Of a DNA stretch of 64,000 nucleotides, positions 16,567 through 25,944 are shown piece by piece. Source of the DNA: JAXDMK01 sp963765955 (GTDB lineage Bacteria > Actinomycetota > Acidimicrobiia > Acidimicrobiales > AC-14). Position 1 is the stretch's first letter. The number at the start of each line of letters is the position of its first letter. The notes below the pieces were generated by a model. It ran no database searches. It was not told the origin of the DNA and saw only the letters and a program-made list of their open reading frames with translations. The translations under genes were made by a program, and so were the position numbers. The DNA is taken from positions 372,001 through 436,000 of the forward strand of contig CAVXYA010000002.1 of assembly GCA_963765955.1 (NCBI GenBank), given 5' to 3'.

Positions 16567-17621
16567 CTACCCGGCGGGAGTGGCGTGCTCCTGCGACACC
16601 TTGACCATGCGTTCCAGCACGCCGCCCGCCCGGCCGTCGTCGATGGAGGCGGCGGCCGCCTCGAGGCCGGCGGCCAGATCGTCGGCCAGCCCGGCCACGA
16701 CGATGCCGGCGGCCGCGTTGAGCAGCACGAAGTCGCGCTGCGGCCCCCCTTTGCCGTCGAGCACCCGGCGGGCCAGGTCGGCGTTGGTGGACGCGTCCCC
16801 GCCGAGGAGGGCCACCGGGTCCGACAGGTTCAGGCCGAGGTCGGTGGGGTCGATGTCGTAGGTGCGGCTCTCCCCGTCGCGCACCTCGATGACGGTCGAC
16901 GTGGTCGTGGTGGTGATCTCGTCCAGCCCGTCGTGGCCGTAGACCACGAACGCCCGCTCCGCCCCCCGCGCCTGGAGGACGCCTGCCATCTTCACCGCCA
17001 TCTTCGGGTCGCTGACCCCCAGCGACTGCCGCCGCACCCGGGCCGGGTTGGCGAGGGGGCCGAGGAAGTTGAACACGGTGGGCACGCCCAGCTCCCGGCG
17101 GGTGGGCCCCGCGTGGCGGAGGGCGGGATGGAAGCGGGGGGCGAAGCAGAAGCCCATTCCCGCGCTCCTGGATGCAGGCGACCACGCCCGCGGGCCCGAG
17201 GTCGACCGCCACCCCCAGCGCCTCCAGCAGGTCGGCCGACCCGCACCGCGACGACGCGGCCCGGTTGCCGTGCTTGCACACCCGGGCGCCGGCACCGGCC
17301 ACGACCAGGGCGGCCAGGGTGGACGCGTTGATGGTGCAGCTCCGGTCGCCGCCGGTGCCGCACGTGTCGACCAGGGCGTCGGCGCCCTCCACAACCACCG
17401 GCAGCACGTGGTCGAACATGGCGCCCAGCAGGCCGTCCATCTCCTCGACCGTCTCGCCCTTCATGCGCAGGGCGATGCAGAAGGCGGCGATCTGGCCGGA
17501 CGTGGCCCGTCCCTCCAGGATCTCGGTCATGGCCGCCGCGGCCGAGGCCGCCGGCAGGTCGACGCGCCGACTCGAACGCGCCCAGGACGGCGGGCCAGCC
17601 ACCGAGGTCGGCGAAGCTCAT
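16567..17621 (-). pseudogene. trpD: Anthranilate phosphoribosyltransferase TrpD, two frameshifts
   Basis: Second step of tryptophan synthesis (anthranilate plus PRPP). The start MSFADLGGWPAVLG lies at 17621. The frame then changes near 17575 into DLPAASAAAAMTEILEGRATSGQ, which includes DTCGTGGDRSCTINAS (PRPP site) and KHGNRAASSRCGSADLLEALG. It changes again near 17160 into GMGFCFAPRFHPALRHAGPTRRELG and FNFLGPLANPARV. Both breaks are one-base changes in G/C runs, and all catalytic motifs are intact, so an assembly error is more likely than loss of tryptophan synthesis. Confidence 0.85.
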
Positions 17622-17708
17622 GGGCGAGACGGTACCGCCGCACTCGCGCCCGCGCCGATGCCCGCCACACAGGCGGGGAGAAGACCGGCTAGCAGGTCGA
17701 CGTGAGGT

Positions 17709-17945
17709 TCAGGCGGCGGCGGTCTTGCGGCGCTGGCGAAGGATGCGGCGCCGTTCCTTCTCTGTTGCCCCACCCCAGACACCCTCGTGCTCCCGCTTGT
17801 TCAGCGCGTACTCCAGGCACGGCTGACGGACGGCGCACTGCCCACACACGGCCTTGGCCTCGAGGGCAGCGTCGTCGCTGGGAGGGAAGAAAACGTCCGG
17901 GTCCAGACCTTTGCACGCGCCGCGCGAGCGCCATGACAGTTCCAT
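17709..17945 (-). CDS. WhiB family iron-sulfur transcription regulator
   Basis: 78 residues from ATG 17945 (an in-frame TTG at 17981 is a longer alternative). The four [4Fe-4S] cysteines are C11, C34, C37 and C43 (CxxC-x5-C), followed by the GVWGG turn (55-59) and the basic tail EKERRRILRQRRK. These proteins bind RNA polymerase sigma factor and respond to redox signals or nitric oxide. The short length and GACKGLDPDVFFPP suggest the WhiB1/WhiB2 group. Divergent from the antiporter gene. Confidence 0.9.
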   Translation of the reverse strand: MELSWRSRGACKGLDPDVFFPPSDDAALEAKAVCGQCAVRQPCLEYALNKREHEGVWGGATEKERRRILRQRRKTAAA

Positions 17946-18101
17946 CAGCAAGTCAGCCTCTCCGTACCGGGGTCTTTCCAAACCTCATCTGTAAGTCCGA
18001 CCATTATCGAACATCTTCGTTGCCGAAGTCCAAGTTTCGACCGCCGTCGACCAGGAGGGGCGGGCCGGAGGCTCCCCGGCCGTCCCGTAGGATCGCCCCC
18101 C

Positions 18102-19424
18102 ATGCACCCGGTGGACGACGACCAGGCACCGCTTCGACCCTCCCGCCAGCGGGTGAATCTGGGCTTGGCGGTGGCCCTGACGATGCCCGGCATCGTCATG
18201 CGACTGGGCGACCTGCACCCCAGCTCCGCCGTCGCCTCCCTCATCTATGGCCTGGCCATCGTGGGCGCGGCGTTCATGCTCTCGTGGGCGGCCGAGGTGG
18301 CCCAGCTCGACATCTCCGCCGGCCTGGCCATCGCCGTGCTGGCCTTCATCGCCGTCCTGCCCGAGTACGCGGTCGACATGGTGTTCGCCTGGAAGGGGGG
18401 CAACGCGGTCGAGGAGTTCGGGTCCGCCTGCCAGGCGCCGGGCAGCACCGGCGAGTCCCCGTGCTCGCTGGCCCTGGCCAACATGACCGGCGCCAACCGA
18501 CTCCTGATCGGCATCGGCTGGTCGATGGTGGTGTTCATCGCCTGGTACCGGTGGCGGAAGCGGGGCGAGCGCCGCACCGAGATCGTGCTCGAGCGGTCGC
18601 ACTCGGTCGAGCTGGCCTTCCTCACCATCGCCTGCGCCTACTCCCTCACCCTGCCCCTCAAGCGCACGATCAGCCTGATCGACGCCGCCGTGCTGGTGAC
18701 GATCTTCATCCTCTACACGATCCGCATCTCCAAGGCCCCGGCCCAGGAACCCCACCTGGTCGGCCCGGCCGCCTACATCGGCACGTTCACCACGAAACGC
18801 CGACGAACGTCGGTGCTCCTCATGTTCTTCTTCGCCGCGGGCGTGATCCTGCTCTGCGCCGAGCACTTCGCCGAGGCCCTGGTGGAGACGGGCGCCGAGT
18901 TCGGGATCAGTGAGTTCCTGCTGGTCCAGTGGCTGGCGCCGTTGGCGTCGGAGGCGCCCGAGCTGCTGGTGGCCGGGCTCTACGCCTGGCGCCTCAACAC
19001 CAACGCCGGCCTGGGCACCCTCGTGTCGTCGAAGGTCAACCAGTGGACGCTGCTGGTCGGCACCCTGCCCATCGTGTTCGCCATCGCCTCGGGGGGCCTC
19101 GGGGGCCTGCCCATCGTCGCCCGCCAGCGGGAGGAGCTGCTGCTCACCGCGGCCCAGTCGGTGTTCGCGGTGGCGGTGCTGGCCAGCCTGTCGATCTCGG
19201 TCAGGGAGGCCCTCGCCCTCTTCACCCTGTTCTGGGCCCAGTTCATCATCGGGGCGATCGTGCCCGAGTCGGCCCACGGCGTGGAGCTGGTCGGGGTGTC
19301 GATCCTCTACCTGGTCCTCGCCGCCTGGATCATCGCCCGCCAGCGGCGAACCATCCCCAAGTTGCTGCGGGACGGCCTGAAAACGCCCTACGCCGACCTC
19401 CAGGAATCCACCGCATCGGGCTGA
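18102..19424 (+). CDS. CaCA-type sodium/calcium exchanger-like membrane protein
   Basis: 440 residues with about ten to eleven hydrophobic segments. The two inverted alpha-repeats of the cation/Ca2+ exchanger superfamily are visible as AVLPEYAVDMVFAW with NMTGANRLLIGIGWS, and APLASEAPELLVAGLYAW with LGTLVSSKVNQWTLLVGTLP. The acidic PEY/PEL residues coordinate the ion. The glycine-rich G-N-x-x-G signature is present in relaxed form, so the ion is uncertain. It ends one base before the glpD start, so co-transcription is likely. Confidence 0.78.
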   Translation: MHPVDDDQAPLRPSRQRVNLGLAVALTMPGIVMRLGDLHPSSAVASLIYGLAIVGAAFMLSWAAEVAQLDISAGLAIAVLAFIAVLPEYAVDMVFAWKGGNAVEEFGSACQAPGSTGESPCSLALANMTGANRLLIGIGWSMVVFIAWYRWRKRGERRTEIVLERSHSVELAFLTIACAYSLTLPLKRTISLIDAAVLVTIFILYTIRISKAPAQEPHLVGPAAYIGTFTTKRRRTSVLLMFFFAAGVILLCAEHFAEALVETGAEFGISEFLLVQWLAPLASEAPELLVAGLYAWRLNTNAGLGTLVSSKVNQWTLLVGTLPIVFAIASGGLGGLPIVARQREELLLTAAQSVFAVAVLASLSISVREALALFTLFWAQFIIGAIVPESAHGVELVGVSILYLVLAAWIIARQRRTIPKLLRDGLKTPYADLQESTASG

Positions 19425-19425
19425 G

Positions 19426-21153
19426 ATGATGGGCGCGGTGTTCGATCGCGCCACCGCCCTCGCCGCCCTGGTCGGCCGACGCTTCGACGTGCTGGTCGTC
19501 GGTGGCGGGATCACGGGCGCCGGGGTGGCGTTGGACGCCGCCTCCCGAGGCTTGTCCACGGCCCTGGTCGAACGGGGCGACTTCGCCTCCGGGACGTCGT
19601 CGGCGTCGTCGAAGCTGGTCCACGGCGGCCTGCGCTACGTGAGCCAGGGGGAGCTGGGACTGGTGGCCCAGGCCCTGTCCGAACGCCGACGCCTGCTGGC
19701 CAACGCTCCCCACCTGGTGCGGCCGCTGCCGTTCGTGCTGCCCCTGGCCGGGAGCCGGGCCGCGGCCCGGTCGGTGGGCACCGCGTTGTGGCTGTACGAC
19801 CTGGCCGGCGGGGCCCGCATCGGCCACGTCCACCGGCGGCTGACGGCGGACGAGGCTCGGTCGCGGGTGCCCGCCCTGCGGACCGACGCCTTACGCGGGG
19901 CCTACCTCTTCCTCGACGCCCACGCCGACGACGCCCGGTTGACGCTGGCCGTTCTGCGGACCGCGGTCCTCGATTACGGGGCCGTCGCCGCCAACCACGC
20001 TGTGGTGGTGGGGCTGCTCCGGAGCCGGACGGGCCGGGTGGTCGGTGCCGCGGGTGCAGGCCGGACGGCGAGGAGATCGAGGTCCGGGCGTCCGTGGTCG
20101 TCAACGCCACCGGGGTGTGGACGGACGAGGTCGCCCGGCTGGACGACGGTGCGGGCCAGGCGCCAACCATCCGGCCGGCCAAGGGGGTGCACGTCACCGT
20201 GTCCCGGTCCCGGCTGCCGGTGACGGCGGCCGCCGTGCTGGCGGTGCCGTCGGACGGGCGGTCGATCTTCGTCATCCCCTGGCCGGGCACCGACCGGGTG
20301 TACATCGGCACCACCGACACTGCGTACGACGGCGACGTCGACCGGCCGACGTGCACCGCGGCCGACGTCGAGTACCTCCTGGGCGCGGTGAACGCCTGGG
20401 TGTCCGACCCCCTCACCCCGGCCGACGTGGTGGGATGCTGGGCCGGGCTGCGGCCGCTGGTGGCGAGCCGGCGAATCGCCGACGTGCGAGCCGGAAGTGG
20501 CACGGATGGACACCCCAGGAGGGTCTCAGGACGGCGCGGAAGTCGCACCGTGGCGGCCGGCGGGGGGCGTACGGCCGACCTGTCCCGGCGCCACCGCCTG
20601 TCACGGTCCGACGAGCGGCGTGGTCACCATCACCGGCGGCAAGCTCACCACCTACCGGAAGATGGCGTCCGACACCGTCGACGAGGTGGCCGCCGTCCTG
20701 GGCGCCGGCGCCCGCAGCCGCACCGCCGCCCTCCGCCTGCGGGGTGCGCCGCCCGGGCCGGGGGGATCGGCCGCCGACGACTCCGGTCTGCACCGGCGCT
20801 TCGGCACCGAGTCGGGCCTGGTCCAGGGCCTGGTCGACGACGATGCGTCGCTCGGGGAGCCGCTGGTCGAGGGCCTGCCCTACCTGCGGGCGGAGGCGGT
20901 GCACGCGGTTCGCCACGAGATGGCCCGTACCCTCGGGGACGTGCTCGACCGCCGCCTCCGGGCCCGCATCCTCGCCCGGGAGGCCGCCGCCGCAGCCGCA
21001 GCCGACGTCGCCGCCCTCATCGGCCCCGAGCTGGGCTGGACGGGCGCCGAGGCCGACGCCCACGTCGCCGCCTACCGAGCCGACCTCGACGCCGAGCGGA
21101 CGGCTGCCGGCCTTCCCGACCTGGCCGGCCTGCATCGGAGCGCCGGGTCGTGA
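19426..21153 (+). pseudogene. glpD: Glycerol-3-phosphate dehydrogenase GlpD, at least two frameshifts
   Basis: FAD-dependent enzyme passing electrons from glycerol-3-phosphate to quinone. It opens with DVLVVGGGITGAGVALDAAS (dinucleotide fold) and SSASSKLVHGGLRYV. The frame breaks near 20050, continues as VVNATGVWTDEVARL to CWAGLRPLVASRRIADVRAG, and breaks again around 20480-20600. It ends with SGVVTITGGKLTTYRKMA and the C-terminal helical domain to TGA at 21153. All domains are present in order, about 570 residues. It overlaps the next gene by GTGA. Confidence 0.85.
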
Positions 21154-21566
21154 AGCTGCGCATCGACTGGGAGGTCGTCGTCCGGGCCGCGGCCCTGGCC
21201 CTGGCCGTCGCCGTCCCCACCATCGTGCTGGGCGCCACCGTGGCCCGGGACTCCAACGCCATCGTCCTTCTCTACTTCGTCCTGCTCGGCGGCCAGGTGG
21301 CGGCCGGCTGGTATGCCGGCCGCAACCGTCTGGACGCACCCCTCGTCCACGGCGCCCTGGCCTCCCTCACGTCCTTCGCCGTGCTGGTAGTGGTGGTCGT
21401 GGCCGCCCGGGCCATCGCCGGCAAGAGCGGGGCCGACCCCTTCAACCTGGTGTTCCACGCCTTCATGGCCAGCTCCACCGGCATCTTCGGTGCCCTGATC
21501 GCCACCCGGTCGAAAGCGTCGACCAGCGGCGAACCGACCGAACCGCCTTCCCCGCCCCCGCCGTGA
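21150..21566 (+). CDS. Small four-helix membrane protein in the glycerol operon
   Basis: 138 residues, translationally coupled on both sides by GTGA overlaps (with glpD at 21150 and the kinase at 21563). Four hydrophobic segments alternate with short loops (AAALALAVAVPTIVLG, AIVLLYFVLLGGQVAAGWYAG, LASLTSFAVLVVVVVAARAI, NLVFHAFMASSTGIFGALIA), ending in a proline tail. No known glycerol facilitator motif (NPA) is present. Position suggests a role in glycerol or polyol uptake or membrane association of GlpD; this is inference only. Confidence 0.7.
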   Translation: MKLRIDWEVVVRAAALALAVAVPTIVLGATVARDSNAIVLLYFVLLGGQVAAGWYAGRNRLDAPLVHGALASLTSFAVLVVVVVAARAIAGKSGADPFNLVFHAFMASSTGIFGALIATRSKASTSGEPTEPPSPPPP

Positions 21567-23010
21567 GCCACCTGGTCGTCGACGTCGGCACCAGCGGGGT
21601 GCGGGCCGCCATCGTGCACCCCGACGCCATCGGTGGCGAACGTGCACTACCGCCAGGTGCTGCCCACCACGCCCAACCAGGGCTTCGTCGAGTTCGACGC
21701 CACCGCCATGGCCGCCGCCGCCCTCGAGGTGGCCGCGGCCGCCCTGGCCGACGGCGGACCGGTGGCGTCGGTGGGCATCGCCAACCAGCGGGCGTCGACG
21801 GTGGTGTGGGACCGGGCGACCGGCGAACCGGTCGGCCCCGGCATCGGCTGGCAGGACCTCCGCACCACGGCCATGTGCCTCGGGCTGCAGGCCCAGGGGA
21901 TCCACCTGGCCCCGAGCAGCTCGGCCACCAAGCTGGCGGTGCTGCTCGACATCGCCGACCCCGAGCCGTGAGCGCGACCTGTGCTTCGGCACGATCGACA
22001 CCTGGATGGCGTGGACCCTGTCCGGCGGAGAGCTGCACGTCACCGACCCGTCCAACGCCGGCGTGACGGGCATGCTGCGCCTCGACGCATCCGGCTGGGA
22101 CCCCCACGTCCTCGACGTGCTCCGCATCCCTGAGCGGGTGCTGCCCACCATCGTCGACTCGTCGGGCGTGGTCGGCGAGGCCCGGGCCCTGGCCGGGGCA
22201 CCACCCATCGCCGGCATCGCCGGCGACCAGCAGGCGTCGCTCATCGGCCAGGGCTGCACCCGGCCGGGGCTGGCCAAGATCACCTTCGGCACCGGGGGCA
22301 TGGTCGACCTGTGCGTGGGCGACGTTCGGCCGTCGTTCGACCGCCGCGGCCCGTCGGGGACGTTCCCGATCGTCGCCTGGAGGCGGGCCGGGCGCACCAC
22401 GTTCGGCCTGGAGGCGTTCATGCTGACCGCGGGCCAGGCGGTGGAATGGCTGCGCGACGACCTGGGCCTGATCGCGTCGTCCGAGGAGTCGGAGGAGGTG
22501 GCCGGGAGGTGCGCGACCACGGGCGACGTGTGGTTCGTGCCCGCCCTGCTGGGGATGGGCACGCCGGCCTGGGACTTCGGCGCCCGGGGGACGCTGGTGG
22601 GGCTCACCCGGGGCTCCGGTCGTCCCGAGATCGTGCGGGCCGTGCTGGAGGGCGTGGCCCAACGGGGCGCCGACCTGGTCGAGGCCATCGAGGCCGACGG
22701 CGGGGTCTCGCTGGCGTCGCTGCGGGTGGACGGGGGCATGAGCGCCAACAAGGTGTTCGTGCAGGCGCTGGCCGACGCCACCGCCCGCCCGATCGAGGTC
22801 TCGCCGGTGAAGGAGGCCACCACCCTGGGCGCCGCCTTCCTGGCCGGCCTGGCCACCGGCACGTGGGCCGACGAGGACGAGATCGCCGCCACCTGGCACG
22901 CCGGGTCGGTCGTCGACCCGGTCCGCCGTCCGCAACGGGAGCGCTGGCGGGACGCCTGCCGCCGGGCCCAGGGCTGGATCCCCGAGCTCAGCGCCCTCGA
23001 CTTCATGTGA
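21563..23010 (+). pseudogene. FGGY carbohydrate kinase, glycerol kinase-like, two frameshifts
   Basis: GTG at 21563 gives VSHLVVDVGTSGVRA (phosphate-binding start of the FGGY fold). After a one-base shift near 21630 the frame continues as VANVHYRQVLPTTPNQGFVE and GIANQRASTVVWDRATGEPV, then shifts again near 21972 (an extra C before GTGAGCG). It resumes with FGTIDTWMAWTLSGGE, the glycerol kinase signature, and reads to TGA at 23010 with GGMSANKVFVQALAD and TTLGAAFLAGL. Coupled to glpD, so ATP-dependent phosphorylation of glycerol is the likely reaction. Confidence 0.82.
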
Positions 23011-23024
23011 GCGGGCAGCAGCGG

Positions 23025-23070
23025 ACTGGTGACAGCTCCGGGCGCCATAGCGCCCACAATCGTCACCAGT
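23025..23070. terminator. Nested inverted repeat between glpK-like gene and rnpB
   Basis: ACTGGTGAC (23025-23033) pairs with GTCACCAGT (23062-23070), and inside it GGGCGC (23040-23045) pairs with GCGCCC (23050-23055) around a 4-nt loop. It lies 15 nt after the kinase stop and just upstream of the rnpB promoter. It fits a terminator without a T-tract; the perfect outer 9-bp arms could also be a protein-binding site. Confidence 0.55.
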
Positions 23071-23104
23071 TCGCCTCGCCAGGCGCTGTGGGAGAATGGG
23101 GGCG

Positions 23105-23475
23105 GTGAGCCGGCCGGGTGGCCGCGGCCCGGCATCGACCGGGTCGAGGAAGGTCGGGACTCCGCAGGGCAGGGTGCTGGCTAACGGCCAGTCGGGGTGA
23201 CCCGAAGGAAAGTGCCACAGAAAGCAGACCGCCGATGGCCGGGCAACCGGCACAGGTAAGGGTGAAACGGTGCGGCAAGAGCGCACCAGCGCCCGGGGTG
23301 ACTCGGGCGGCTCGGCAAACCCCACCCGGAGCAAGGCCAAACAGAGGAACGGGTTGCCCGCCCGGTGCCGCCGCCAGGCGACACCATCCTCAGGTAGGCC
23401 GCACAGATGGATGGCCACCCCGCCGCTCGCGAGGGCGACGGACAGAATCCCGCCTACAGGCCGGCTCACTACTAC
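23105..23475 (+). ncRNA. rnpB: RNase P RNA, bacterial class A
   Basis: The conserved core GAGGAAGGTCGGGACTCC lies near 23145, followed by AGGGTGCTGGCTAACGGCC, GACCCGAAGGAAAGTGCCAC, AGGTAAGGGTGAAACGGTG and GGAGCAAGGCCAAACAG. Helix P1 is perfect: GTGAGCCGGCC (23105-23115) pairs with GGCCGGCTCAC (23459-23469). The RNA is the catalytic part of the enzyme that trims tRNA 5' ends. A possible -10 element GAGAAT lies about 8-13 nt upstream. Every protein frame drawn through this interval is spurious. Confidence 0.95.
23448..23469. repeat. rnpB 3'-end copy of an attachment-site-like repeat
   Basis: These 22 nt of the P1/3' end of rnpB recur at 26851-26872 in the same orientation with a single C/T difference. 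See the paired entry at 26851. Confidence 0.7.
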
Positions 23476-23532
23476 CACCTGCTGGGGGCGGGTGGTTGAT
23501 GACCCTGAACAGGACTGTCGGGTGCGAGCGAA

Positions 23533-23793
23533 TCACAGATCGGGGGTCAGCCCCCGGAGGGCATCCACCTCCGCCCACGCGGCGTCGACGTGCCGATTCC
23601 ACTCGTCGGCGTCGATCGGGCGGTCGACGTGAATCCAATCGGTCCGTCGAGCGAGCTGACCCAGCCGGCGGGCGAGCACCAACCGCATCGCAGCCTCGAG
23701 GTGCTCCACTTCTGCCCAGCGCTCCTCCCACAGGATCGGCTCATCTGTATGAACACCCAAAGCGAGGCCATCGAGTTCGGCGACGACCACCAA
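23533..23793 (-). CDS. Hypothetical protein at the left of the accessory block
   Basis: The downstream part of this minus-strand frame has strongly gene-like codons and reads LALGVHTDEPILWEERW, LARRLGQLARRTDWIHVDRP and AAWAEVDALRGLTPDL. The start is uncertain: TTG 23793 and GTG 23790 are candidates, and the open frame extends to 23979 but then opposes the HsdR remnant. No family recognised. Its opposite orientation to the HsdR fragment suggests it arrived independently. Confidence 0.45.
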   Translation of the reverse strand: MVVVAELDGLALGVHTDEPILWEERWAEVEHLEAAMRLVLARRLGQLARRTDWIHVDRPIDADEWNRHVDAAWAEVDALRGLTPDL

Positions 23794-23905
23794 CTGAATG
23801 GGTAGCCGTCCAACGCAGGCGTACGCGTTCGCTGCGAGCAGGCAATCTCGTTGCTGCTGGCCAAAGGCAAGGTCGCCCACGACCGGATCCACGCCGCGCT
23901 CGGCG

Positions 23906-24136
23906 CCGGCCATCGACCGGTTCTCCGACCTCGAGATCGACGAGCAGGACCGGTTCCTCGACGCTCTCAAGCGCTTCATCCGTACCTACGCCTTTCTGTC
24001 GCAGGTGGTCACGTCCACCGACACGAAGCTGGAGCGGGACTACCTGTTCTGCAAGGCCCTCGCCGCCTTCCTACACAGCGGCGGCAGCGAGGCCGTCCAC
24101 CCCGAGGTTGAGCTGCCACACCCAGCCAGCGGCTGA
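23906..24136 (+). pseudogene. C-terminal remnant of a type I restriction HsdR subunit
   Basis: IDRFSDLEIDEQDRFLDALK followed by RFIRTYAFLSQVV and TKLERDYLFCKALAAFL match the helical region after the helicase domain of HsdR proteins, which motors and cuts DNA in type I restriction. The helicase and nuclease domains are absent, and no hsdM/hsdS is nearby. It is a fragment of about 75 residues left inside the accessory block. Confidence 0.65.
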
Positions 24137-24264
24137 CGGTTCGTGGGGTGACACCAGTCACCTGAGCGATGTCTCGGCTGTCGACGACTCCGGTGCCATC
24201 AGCTCGCCGAAAGCCCCACTTACGCGCGCGGCTCTGTCGTCGTCGGCAACGGGATCTGCCTCTA

Positions 24265-24624
24265 TCACTCGGGCCGCCGCACTCGGAGCAGGTTGGCCCT
24301 TGCCACCACGATGCACCCGCCCAGCTCGCCGAGCTCCTCTCGAGACAGGAACGACCGAACGGCCTCCATCACCGTGGCGGCGTCCTGGGAGTCGACGCGC
24401 AGGACACCGATCCCGCCATGGGTCCCCGGTGGATGGGCCCGGATGTCGCCGAATCGACGGTCCAGTGTGATCAGGAACCGGCCGTCGGCAGTCGCCGCCG
24501 CAAGAACGTCGGGATCGGTTGCGCCGGTGAGGTTCTCGCTGCTGACGTTGTCAGCGTCGTGGCCCAGCTCCACGGCGACCGCCAACGCGCCAGCCGGCAG
24601 ATTCTCGTCGAGCTTGACCCTCAC
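24265..24624 (-). CDS. DUF5615 PIN-like toxin
   Basis: 119 residues, MRVKLDENLPAGALAVAVELGHDADNV.. with DGRFLITLDRRFGDI. This is the PIN-like DUF5615 fold (D6, E7; D58 or so in ATADGRFLITLDRRF), a putative RNase. It starts at 24624 and overlaps the DUF433 gene by 4 nt. This gene order is a recognised toxin-antitoxin arrangement. The RNA target is unknown. Confidence 0.8.
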   Translation of the reverse strand: MRVKLDENLPAGALAVAVELGHDADNVSSENLTGATDPDVLAAATADGRFLITLDRRFGDIRAHPPGTHGGIGVLRVDSQDAATVMEAVRSFLSREELGELGGCIVVARANLLRVRRPE

Positions 24625-24863
24625 CGAGAGGTTGGCTCGAGCGGATACAACTCCTCCCGAGCGAGCACCGCGGCGTAGGCGAGGGCGGCTCGAGTCGCGT
24701 CCACCGGGAGCGACGGGTACTGGTCGTGGATCTCGGCGTCGGTCATCCCGGCCGCGAGACAGTCGAGCACCACGCTCACCGGGACCCGAGTCCCGCGGAA
24801 CCGGACCTGCCCATGCAGCACCGAAGCGTCGGCGTCAATGAGAGCGAGAAGGTCCGCGACCAT
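24621..24863 (-). CDS. DUF433 antitoxin
   Basis: 80 residues from ATG 24863 (ATG 24884 is an alternative adding seven residues). HGQVRFRGTRVPVSVVLDCL and AGMTDAEIHDQYPSLPVD are the DUF433 helix-turn-helix signature seen in VapB45-like antitoxins. It would bind DNA and neutralise the DUF5615 partner encoded downstream with a 4-nt overlap. Confidence 0.8.
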   Translation of the reverse strand: MVADLLALIDADASVLHGQVRFRGTRVPVSVVLDCLAAGMTDAEIHDQYPSLPVDATRAALAYAAVLAREELYPLEPTSR

Positions 24864-24958
24864 GAACCCAGTTTCGCACGCCATCGCCCGCCAAGGCCCT
24901 CGATACCGCCAGACCGTCGACGGCGCGCCTCGTATCCCGGGGGCCTACCCTCGAAGGC

Positions 24959-25123
24959 GTGTCAGTCGCCGACAGGGCAGGCGAGAGCAACCCTCTCACG
25001 GTGGTCACTCCGACGGAGGCGTTGGAGCGCGCGGTGCCCTTACCGACCGATGCCGACATGGCGGTGGAGGGCCTCACCGACGAGGAGTGGAGCGCCTTCG
25101 AGCGTGCACTGGGTGATCGGTGA
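24959..25123 (+). CDS. Small acidic protein (54 aa), first gene of a coupled pair
   Basis: GTG at 24959, product ending GLTDEEWSAFERALGDR. The stop overlaps the next gene's GTG (GTGA at 25120). The C-terminal LTDEEWxAFxxAL helix is common in short antitoxin-like proteins of actinobacteria, but no family can be named. The frame has the codon bias of the region and lies in the toxin-antitoxin cluster, divergent from the DUF433 gene. Confidence 0.5.
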   Translation: MSVADRAGESNPLTVVTPTEALERAVPLPTDADMAVEGLTDEEWSAFERALGDR

Positions 25124-25515
25124 CGACGTCCGAACCCGACGACGCGGCGCCCGACGTCGTTCGGACGGAAGCGGAACGGTCCGGCCTGGCGAAGGACGAG
25201 GTCGACGCCGCCCGTCAGGACCCCGGCCCGAGCGTGCTCGACAGGCTCTCCGAGCGGAACCGCATCGACGATGCCGAGGCGATGACAATCGCCCTGGAGG
25301 AGATCGCCGCACACCGCGAAGCCCGCATGAATCTCCCACTCTCGGGCGACGAGTTTGTGGCTCGCCTGAGAGCGGCGGCCCCATCGTCTGCGGACGACGT
25401 GTCGATCACCCGCGATGGCCGTCGGCTCGACAGCAGGAGCGCCATCGTCGAGTGGCTGGCAGAGGTCGAGGCAGATCGCGCCGCGGGCCGGTACATCGAG
25501 TTCGACGAGCCCTGA
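25120..25515 (+). CDS. Hypothetical protein with a DDVSITxDGRRLDS domain
   Basis: 131 residues, highly acidic N-terminal half. The C-terminal 55 residues (LPLSGDEFVARLRAAAPSSA, DDVSITRDGRRLDSRSAIVE, WLAEVEADRAAGRYIEFDEP) are closely related to the complete 65-residue protein at 27017. That protein is paired with a nucleotidyltransferase gene. Start is GTG in a 4-nt overlap with the 54-residue gene. A role as antitoxin or regulatory partner is suggested by the paralogue's context; not a described family to my knowledge. Confidence 0.6.
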   Translation: MTTSEPDDAAPDVVRTEAERSGLAKDEVDAARQDPGPSVLDRLSERNRIDDAEAMTIALEEIAAHREARMNLPLSGDEFVARLRAAAPSSADDVSITRDGRRLDSRSAIVEWLAEVEADRAAGRYIEFDEP

Positions 25516-25530
25516 GCAGCGGTGAGGCAG

Positions 25531-25944
25531 TCAGGGAAGAAGCGTGAGCGAGTCCACATGCTTCGGGCGAACCACGGAGAAGTCGCGCCGGTCGAGTGTG
25601 GCAATCGTATGTACGTCGAGCCGCTCGGCGACGGCCACGAGGCTCGCATCGACACCACCAAGGCCCAGGTCGGCGTAGGCGTCGACCAACTCGGCGACCC
25701 GCTCCCAGTCGTTCGAGGTCAGGGGCTCGACGATCAGATCGCGGTTGGCGATCGAACGATAGAACCGAGCTTCGGCGGACGGTCCAAGCTGGCGCTCGAT
25801 CAGCCATCCGGTCTCGGCGACCACGAGCGCGGTCGTGAACAGCGGACCGGGGTGGTTCTCGAGCAGCGTCCTGCAGCGCTCGTGATCGGGGTCAGCGTCG
25901 TCGGCCGCAGCGAGGACGACGTTGGTGTCAACGAGCAGGGTCAG
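25531..25944 (-). CDS. PIN domain toxin (VapC-like) with unusual start
   Basis: 137 residues: LLVDTNVVLAAADDADPDHE (catalytic Asp near the start), LVVAETGWLIERQLG (Glu), and GGVDASLVAVAERLDVHTIATLDRRDF (the two C-terminal acidic residues) make a complete PIN RNase. There is no ATG, GTG or TTG before LLVDTN. The best start is CTG at 25944, whose CTGA overlaps the antitoxin stop. Translation probably depends on coupling to the upstream antitoxin frame. Confidence 0.72.
   Translation of the reverse strand: MTLLVDTNVVLAAADDADPDHERCRTLLENHPGPLFTTALVVAETGWLIERQLGPSAEARFYRSIANRDLIVEPLTSNDWERVAELVDAYADLGLGGVDASLVAVAERLDVHTIATLDRRDFSVVRPKHVDSLTLLP

Noticed and set aside
23118..24470. 450-codon frame starting in rnpB
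   Set aside because: Begins inside the RNase P RNA and continues through unrelated sequence; Arg/Pro/Ser-rich without motifs.
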